Position numbers and translations under genes: made by a program | Shown here: positions 57,975 to 64,000 of the stretch, piece by piece | Numbering within the stretch: position 1 is the first letter of the stretch | How the letters are laid out: the number at the start of each line of letters is the position of its first letter | Assembly: GCA_936432065.2 (NCBI GenBank) | Contig: OW386289.2 | Location: 139,364,015-139,428,014 of the forward strand | Length of the DNA stretch: 64,000 bases | Direction: 5' to 3' | DNA from: Rutpela maculata | Taxonomy: Eukaryota > Arthropoda > Insecta > Coleoptera > Cerambycidae | The notes under the pieces: model-generated | Database searches by the model: none | The model's input: only the letters and a program-made list of their open reading frames with translations | Told to the model about the DNA's origin: nothing

Positions 57975-58825
57975 ATAGCTACATCAACATTTATATATTA
58001 CTAGCTTAGCTCTTCGAAATTCGACGGAATGGGATGTTTAAAAATATATCCTAGAAATTATTTTTTGGAGGCACACCTTTGAACTTACTATCAGCGCTCA
58101 TATGTTCGAGGCCTTGTTTCAACGTAATGATACTTTTCTAGAGTAGTTCATAAAACCAAACGAGTTCTACTGTACACATCCTCTGTCAAATGTTTACGTG
58201 TTTAGTGCAGTTATTAGTTTATTCTTATAGTGGCCACCCCGTATATCTTTTTTCACTAAAACTAAAATGGGTTTCTTCCTTGCAATTGTGTCAACTACAT
58301 GTCAAATGTTTTTATTTTCTGTAACATTTTTTCCTCAATTATTTGTTTGGGGTGTTCAGCTCCTATATTTTTCGATCAAAATATACCAGATTTTTTCCAT
58401 GGCAATATACGTTATTTACCTGCCAAATATTATTTTTCTCAGTCAAATATTTTTTTAGATATAGACACATATAGAGATATAGTCCGACAGACGGACTGAA
58501 CTGAAGGGAAATTTTCACAATATAAATCTGAAATTTGAAAATTCTAAGTATAATCTGGAATAGTAATTTTTTTACGATTACAATACTTCTCTTCGGTAAG
58601 CGGGAAATATAAAAACTTTGTAAAATTATTTGCAAAAATCTCCCCTCTCTATTTGACTGGTATGTTCTATTCATTAATTATCTTATTCCTTTCAGTGGTC
58701 AGTTTGTACATTTTTTTTATCAAAATTGTATCAAATTTTCATCCTTGTCAACCACATTCCAGATATTGTTTTCCCGTCGTTTTATTTTTTAAAATATCCA
58801 ACCTTTATATTTTTTATTAAGAGTT
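57975..58825. other. Non-coding stretch
   Basis: AT-rich with ORFs (58267-58499, 58363-58674) that are dominated by Phe, Ile and Tyr and have no recognised motif. Confidence 0.4.
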
Positions 58826-58826
58826 C

Positions 58827-59117
58827 TCAAGTCTTTTTCTTGGCAATAGCATGATACCTGTCATATATTATTTTTATCCATATGAAGACATTTCGGAAAG
58901 TGATTTTTTTATGATTATAATTAGCTACAAATAATATTTTCCGAAATCTTTTCAAAACTTTCTTCGTTGTTATCATCTCCATATACCCTAAATAAATAAT
59001 TATAAGATAATTGGCTAATGCATTGTGCAATTCAACATGACCAACGTATGCACCATATAACGATAACAAATTTTTATATTCATTTAAATTATTAATGTAC
59101 TGTGTATAAGACAACAA
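58827..59117 (-). other. Exon-like ORF, product unknown
   Basis: The minus frame contains NNLNEYKNLLSLYGAYVGHV then ELHNALANYL. A TCTTATACACAG/TAC acceptor-like site precedes it and TTTAGG/GTATAT could be a donor. Not recognised. It lies upstream of the similar exon-like ORF at 57733 in the same strand, so they might belong to one gene. Confidence 0.3.
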
Positions 59118-59229
59118 AACACCTTCATAATTTTAAAAAACCGCTGCCCAAGGAATCACTACTTCCACATCCAGATTTCCTATCCAAGTCTCCACCACGA
59201 GAAAATAATTGTTTATTTAATTTTCTATA

Positions 59230-59480
59230 TGAAATTATCTACCACAAAAGCCCATAAAACGAAATGCCACATCAGTAGGGAGCTTAGGTGATGGTAAGGG
59301 GCTGATGAAGTGAAAAAATTCTTGAGGCCTTTGGTTCCTGTGCACACACTAAATCACAATTTTATTTTTTTTCACCCCCTTCAATAATGGGGTGTGATGG
59401 GTGTGGCTAATGCCAAAAATTCGTTTGAGACCTTAACTTCCTTTATATATACTAAATACCAATTTTTAGCAAATCATAAA
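59230..59480 (-). repeat. Dispersed repeat family R, copy 4
   Basis: Shares AAATCACAATTTTATTTTTT, CACCCCCTTCAATAATGG, GTGGCTAATGCCAAAAATTC and GAGACCTTAACTTCC with the reverse complement of the copy at 16990-17490. Confidence 0.6.
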
Positions 59481-59836
59481 TAATGCGATTGTTGTTGCAT
59501 ATTATTATTAGTAATTAAAAATTGTCTCTTGTTTTTTGTAACTATTAAATAAAAAACGGAAAACAAAAAGAATTATACATTTTTTAACTTGTTTATTTTC
59601 TATTTCACCCCCTTCAATAATGGGGTGTGATGGGTGTGGCTAATGCCAAAAATTCGTTTGAGACCTTAACTTCCTTTATATATACTAAATACCAATTTTT
59701 AGCAAATCATAAATAATGCGATTGTTGTTGCATATTATTATTAGTAATTAAAAATTGTCTCTTGTTTTTTGTAACTATTAAATAAAAAACAGAAAACAAA
59801 AAGAATTATACATTTTTTAACTTGTTTATTTTCTAT
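59371..59836. repeat. Near-identical tandem duplication, 233 bp
   Basis: 59371-59603 and 59604-59836 are direct copies that differ at about one base (AAAAACGGAAAAC against AAAAACAGAAAAC). The unit includes part of repeat family R. The near identity implies a recent event, or an assembly artefact. Confidence 0.85.
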
Positions 59837-59978
59837 TTTCATTCATTTTTTGCTTTGACTGATTAATGAACTAAAGTTAAAGTGTTTTCTTGTGAAAATC
59901 ACTGGGTAAAATAATTTGCGTTGCACTTTTGGTTTAACTATTTTTTTTTCAAAGTTTAATTCTTAGTATCCAGAACTA

Positions 59979-62099
59979 GGCTAGTGCCAAAGCGGATTGT
60001 GAATGCTGAAAAAAAAAATACTAACAGGCAAGGACCAGGCAGAGAATTTAGTTAAGTTTATAAAGAAGAGAAAAAACAAAAATTAAACACGTGATAAAGT
60101 AAAATTGTGAAATGGAGGTGCTGTTTAAGGGTTGAAAGTGGTTTTTTGCAATTTTCGGCGAAACGTATAGATAATAAAAAAATCTAAAACTTTTGTATAC
60201 AGAATTTTTCATCATAACTTCAAATTTTCCGAGAAAATGGCGGAAAACCGATTTTTTGGTTTTTTGTTTTTTTCTCTCGCAAAAATATTTCAATTTACAT
60301 GAAATTCTGTGAAAGTATAAATTTTATTGTATTGACTAAGCATGATTTTTTTGGAATCTGGGAAACAAGTAGTTTCCGAGATATTTACATTTTTCGAATA
60401 AAAAACAAAATTTTCCACGGAAAACTTTATTGGTGTTTTTTTTTTGATTTCAATATTCTATCTAGGCTCGTTTTAACCGTTGAAATATCTACTTTAAAAT
60501 GGTATATACATGTTGATGGTTTATTTTTCATGAAACCGCTTAAAATTAAGGAAACCAAAAAAATGACTAGTAGATATGCTTCTAGAGGGCAGAATATTTA
60601 CTAGTGAAATATTTTGTCGAACTCCTCTATATGTTTCCTTAAATATATAAGGAATAAGAAACCAACAGCTATTCTCCGGACCAATGCCCCGCCGAGCGCT
60701 GAATTACAAGTTACAAACCTGGCCGCGTTAAGTACAATAACTATGTATTGCCACAAAACGCTAAGTTTCGATTGTAATAGACACCAGCCGAAAGACTTAT
60801 TCCCATTCAAAGGAGCTCTCGTGCCAGCCACCCCATACCACTTGCAGGCTGTAGTTTCGAGCTATTGGCTCTCGTCAGTGCAAGATTGGTCTGAGACGGC
60901 TGTAACGAGGCATTTGTTCACTCTTGGTACATGACGAGATTTATAAAACCACGACATGCAACAAAAATGACAGGCTCCATCTAGCGGCTGATATCCACTA
61001 CAATCGAAACAGCAGTAGCGACATGGGCACAGTTAGTAGATATGCTTCTAGAGGGCAAAATATTTACTAGTAAAATATTTCACTAGATGGAGCCTGTCAT
61101 TTTTGTTGCATGTCGTGGTTTTATAAATCTCGTCATGTACCAAGAGTGAACAAATGTCTCGTTACAGCCGTCTCAGACCAACCTTGCACTGACGAGAGCC
61201 AATAGCTCGAAAGTGCAGTCTGCAAGTGGTATGGGGTGGCTGGCACGAGACCTCTTTTGAATGGGAATAAGTCTTTCGGCTGGTGTCTATTACAATCGAA
61301 ACTTAGTTATTGTACTTAACGCGGCCAGGCTTGTAACTCGTAATTCAGAGCTTGGCGGGGCATTAGTCCGGAGAATAGCTGTTGGTTGCAGTCTGTTTCT
61401 TACTCCTTATATATTTAAGGAAACATATAGAGGAGTTCGACAAAATATTTCACTAGCAAAAAATTGACTTTTCGGATCACGAATTTTTCAATTTTATATT
61501 TTCAATATTTTTTTATTGTTTATGTAAATAATGGATTAAATTTCAATGACAGAATTTACTTCAATGTAATAATACTAAATTTGAATGAATTTAATTGAAG
61601 AAAGTGGGCAAAAACATTCTGACACTTAAGTTTTCCATGGCAATGCGTACGTACTAAAAGTCGTATAGCCCAATCAATGAATCGATGAAGGTATTTACCT
61701 ACAAAAATTTGCAAAATGAATAATTTTTTTTAATGAGTTCGTGAAAGTGTATAGAATAATATCCTGAAGAGTTTACATTTCGTTCGGATGCAGAACATAA
61801 AAAAAGTGAAAAAAATTTTCTTCTTCGCCCATTTTTTCAAAATTTTGAAATTAAGTCAGGGTAGGAAAAAATAAAAAACACATTTGGATAGACCACGTGT
61901 TTCTGAACAAAAAATGTCCTAATAAAGTTAGTTAGTAGTATCTACAACTTTTGTGGAGGACATTTTTCGCTAAGAGGTCACGTTTCGCCGAAAATTGCAA
62001 AAAACCACTTTCAACCCTTTCACAATGTCACTTTATCTAGTGTTTAATTTTTGTTTTTTATTGCTATTATTATTTTTTTTAAAGGTATTGGCACTAGCC
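59979..62099. mobile_element. TIR element with TA duplications and a large inner palindrome
   Basis: GGCTAGTGCCAA at 59979 and TTGGCACTAGCC ending at 62099 are the ends, flanked by TA (59977-59978 and 62100-62101). Arms pair again at AAGGGTTGAAAGTGGTTTTT, then GCAATTTTCGGCGAAACGT (left about 60127-60175, right about 61980-62030). Inside sits the large palindrome at 60560-61466. No transposase found. A non-autonomous, composite element. Confidence 0.7.
60560..61466. repeat. Large inverted repeat, arms about 390 bp
   Basis: Left arm about 60602-60990 and right arm about 61080-61466. Matching blocks include GAACTCCTCTATATGTTTCC, CCAATGCCCCGCC, AGACACCAGCCGAAAGACTT, ACATGACGAGATTTATAAAA and GGCTCCATCTAG. 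TAGTAGATATGCTTCTAGAG is also repeated in the same direction at about 60569 and 61038. ORFs inside are artefacts of the repeat as far as I can tell. Confidence 0.8.
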
Positions 62100-62104
62100 T
62101 AAAC

Positions 62105-63090
62105 AAAAAGTGACTACTCTCACTTTTTTAAATACGTGAAATTTCTTTGAAGCATTTTTCTCATGTCAGAAACAACATTGAATTTATTTACTAAGAAGTT
62201 AAAATAAAAACGTTGCACTATACATTCCACATTTTCATAAATAATTTTAAAATTATATTGCGCTCATTAAGTCACACCAATTAAAGTATTAATAACGTAT
62301 CGTGCGAACTTTAATTTATTTTTGTAGCTTACACTGATTAAATTAACCGCTAACGAAAGTAAAATGCATATTTAATAAGCCTCTATCCAAAAACTATTAA
62401 GATTATTATATAAACAAATCTGTCTGACACAGTTTTATTATTATTCATATTCAGCTTGATGTGATAAATATTCATACGGATGAATTTAAAATTGTAATTC
62501 TCAACCTTCATTCATGGTACACTCATTCATCTTGCCTGATTAAACACATATTTATTATAATTATATAATTGTTAGTTTTACTACTACTACCAACTTATAA
62601 TTTAGTTGGTTTATTTGTTTAATATGCGTTCGCCTAATTATGTTAATTTTACTTTTATCCTTTATTTATCGAATACAATACCGAAGACTTGTAGGAGGAT
62701 GAATATTAAATAATGTTAAAATATACACACACGTTTTTACATTAATTCATCATTAATAATTAAAGTTGATTGTACCTTTTCACTAATGACATGTCATTAC
62801 GTATGATAATCTTGCTAATAACTAATAAATAGCGAATCATTAATGGAAACTCTAATTAATTAATATTGTGTGCGTTATTACTTTCGTTTGGTAACTTTTA
62901 TTGACATTGAAGTTTTAAAATTCTTTACGTAGATAAGCTGTCTGATCAATAGCTATTAATACATACACAATACTTTTTAGGTCCTAAGAGTCTCACCAAC
63001 AACCTGCAATTGTTTTCTTTTTTCGTTTTCCTTCGTCAACTCTTCTAATCAAATTGTATTTAGGATATACCACCAAACTTACACCAAACA
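62105..63090. other. Non-coding stretch
   Basis: AT-rich; no ORF, repeat or RNA gene recognised. Confidence 0.4.
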
Positions 63091-63099
63091 TGTGATTTG

Positions 63100-63101
63100 T
63101 A

Positions 63102-63141
<40 letters not shown>

Positions 63142-64000
63142 TTTATTTGCTCAGAAGTTTTACAATATACAATTGGCACATGTATAATTATTACTCTTTA
63201 TTTACAAATAAACGAAGACCACAAAGCCTAGGGCTGTCTGTGGTTTAGAATATTTATTTAACGATAAATGTAATAATGATGTGAAACATAACTATATAAG
63301 CCTACTGGAAATGGACTTTAACACAAATAATTATATTACTAAGCTAGATTGTACAAGAATTATTATCTTAAAACTAGAAAATTTAATATAAATATACGTC
63401 AAATATATATATATTTATCTTACTAAGCTAGATCTAAACTAAGAATTATCTTAAAACCAGAAAATATTAATATAAGTTTACGTTAAATATACGCAATATA
63501 TATATATAATAAAATACACTAGGTGTACGTATAAACGTAAAATATATATTTTTACCAACATATGTAACATCATATTTTATGAGGTACATCTTCAGAATTT
63601 TGTGATTTTAGTTATTTTTCATTGTTATTAAATCATAAATTTTTGTTCTATTTGCATTATAGATGAAATATTTGGAACGTTTTTTAAATATATGATAATT
63701 AGTCAGATTTCTAATTTGTTCCGGGAATTCATTATATAATTTGGGTGCGAGAAATGTAAAACTTCTCTGGCCTATGGACTTGTCACAAAAGGGTGTTATA
63801 TATTTTGATTTGTGTCTGGTTGCATGGGAATGATTTAGTTGAATTAAAGTATCCTTATTTTTAAACTGGTACAGAGCGACAGTATAAAAATATAACTGTC
63901 TGATGTCTAGAATTTTAGCATCTTTGAAGAGATCACCGGAAGGGTAAGTATTTGGTTTACTAAGTATTATTTTTAAAAATATTTTCTGCATTATTTCTAA
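63100..64000 (-). pseudogene. CR1-like retrotransposon, copy C, 3' part (runs off window)
   Basis: (AAT)n at 63101-63139 is the 3' tail read in reverse. About 470 bp of non-coding sequence leads to the C-terminal coding part at 63608-63991: LFKDAKILDIRQLYFYTVAL, HSHATRHKSKYITPF, FTFLAPKLYNEFPEQIRNLT. Homologous to copies A and B, with R-Q-L/I-Y and PK-Y/LYN blocks conserved. The upstream RT would lie beyond 64000. Confidence 0.8.

Noticed and set aside
60601..61467. ORFs inside the large palindrome as possible genes
   Set aside because: The two arms give mirror-image open frames with no recognised motif and stops at different places.

Overview
The window looks like an AT-rich eukaryotic, very probably insect (beetle- or bug-like), chromosome segment that is almost entirely transposable elements (TEs) and their ruins. 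I could not confirm a single complete host gene. The insect reading rests on the mix of element types: jockey-like, CR1-like, RTE-like and Dong/R4-like retrotransposons, piggyBac, pogo and mariner-like DNA transposons, a Penelope-like element, and a 5S-rRNA-derived SINE. Start codons should be read with caution, because most remains are 5'-truncated or frameshifted.

0-13 kb: a decayed jockey-like reverse transcriptase (RT), a mariner-type element with TIRs of about 170 bp (1784-2670), a nearly complete pogo/CENP-B-like transposon with TA target duplications (6814-9560), a 5S-derived SINE with perfect 12-bp target duplications (10118-10498) inserted in a dispersed repeat, an RTE tail, and a foldback element. 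13-17 kb: a Penelope-like element carrying a GIY-YIG endonuclease domain, and a 700-bp foldback.

17.8-37.5 kb is the most interesting part. Four long-TIR elements (21.4, 28.1, 32.4 and 35.5 kb) each carry a broken copy of one protein type: a PIN/FEN-like acidic signature, a conserved H-A-x-x-G-C-D block, a WGW block and a cysteine-rich CXC-like tail. A fifth long-TIR element (17.8 kb) keeps only a CXC-like remnant. The protein architecture is shared although the TIR sequences differ. I cannot assign this to a named transposon superfamily, and it is the best candidate for an undescribed element class.

37.5-46 kb: sparse sequence, a 30-bp minisatellite (41275-41647), another long-TIR element (42935-44065), and a 167-bp perfect palindrome with a Penelope/hammerhead-like motif and 12-bp target duplications (45100-45315). 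46.9-52.7 kb: three Dong/R4-like insertions in one (TAA)n array; the last is full length with an intact 1093-codon ORF encoding RT and a restriction-like endonuclease. 52.7-56.9 kb: a CR1-like element, whose (TAA)n tail joins that array, is split by a piggyBac with exact TTAA duplications. 57-64 kb: two exon-like ORFs of unknown identity, a recent 233-bp tandem duplication, a 2.1-kb TIR element containing a large inner palindrome, and a third CR1-like copy that runs off the window.

Overall, the elements interact by nesting: SINE in repeat, piggyBac in CR1-like, Dong in a microsatellite next to a CR1-like tail, and a Penelope-like fragment beside another CR1-like copy.
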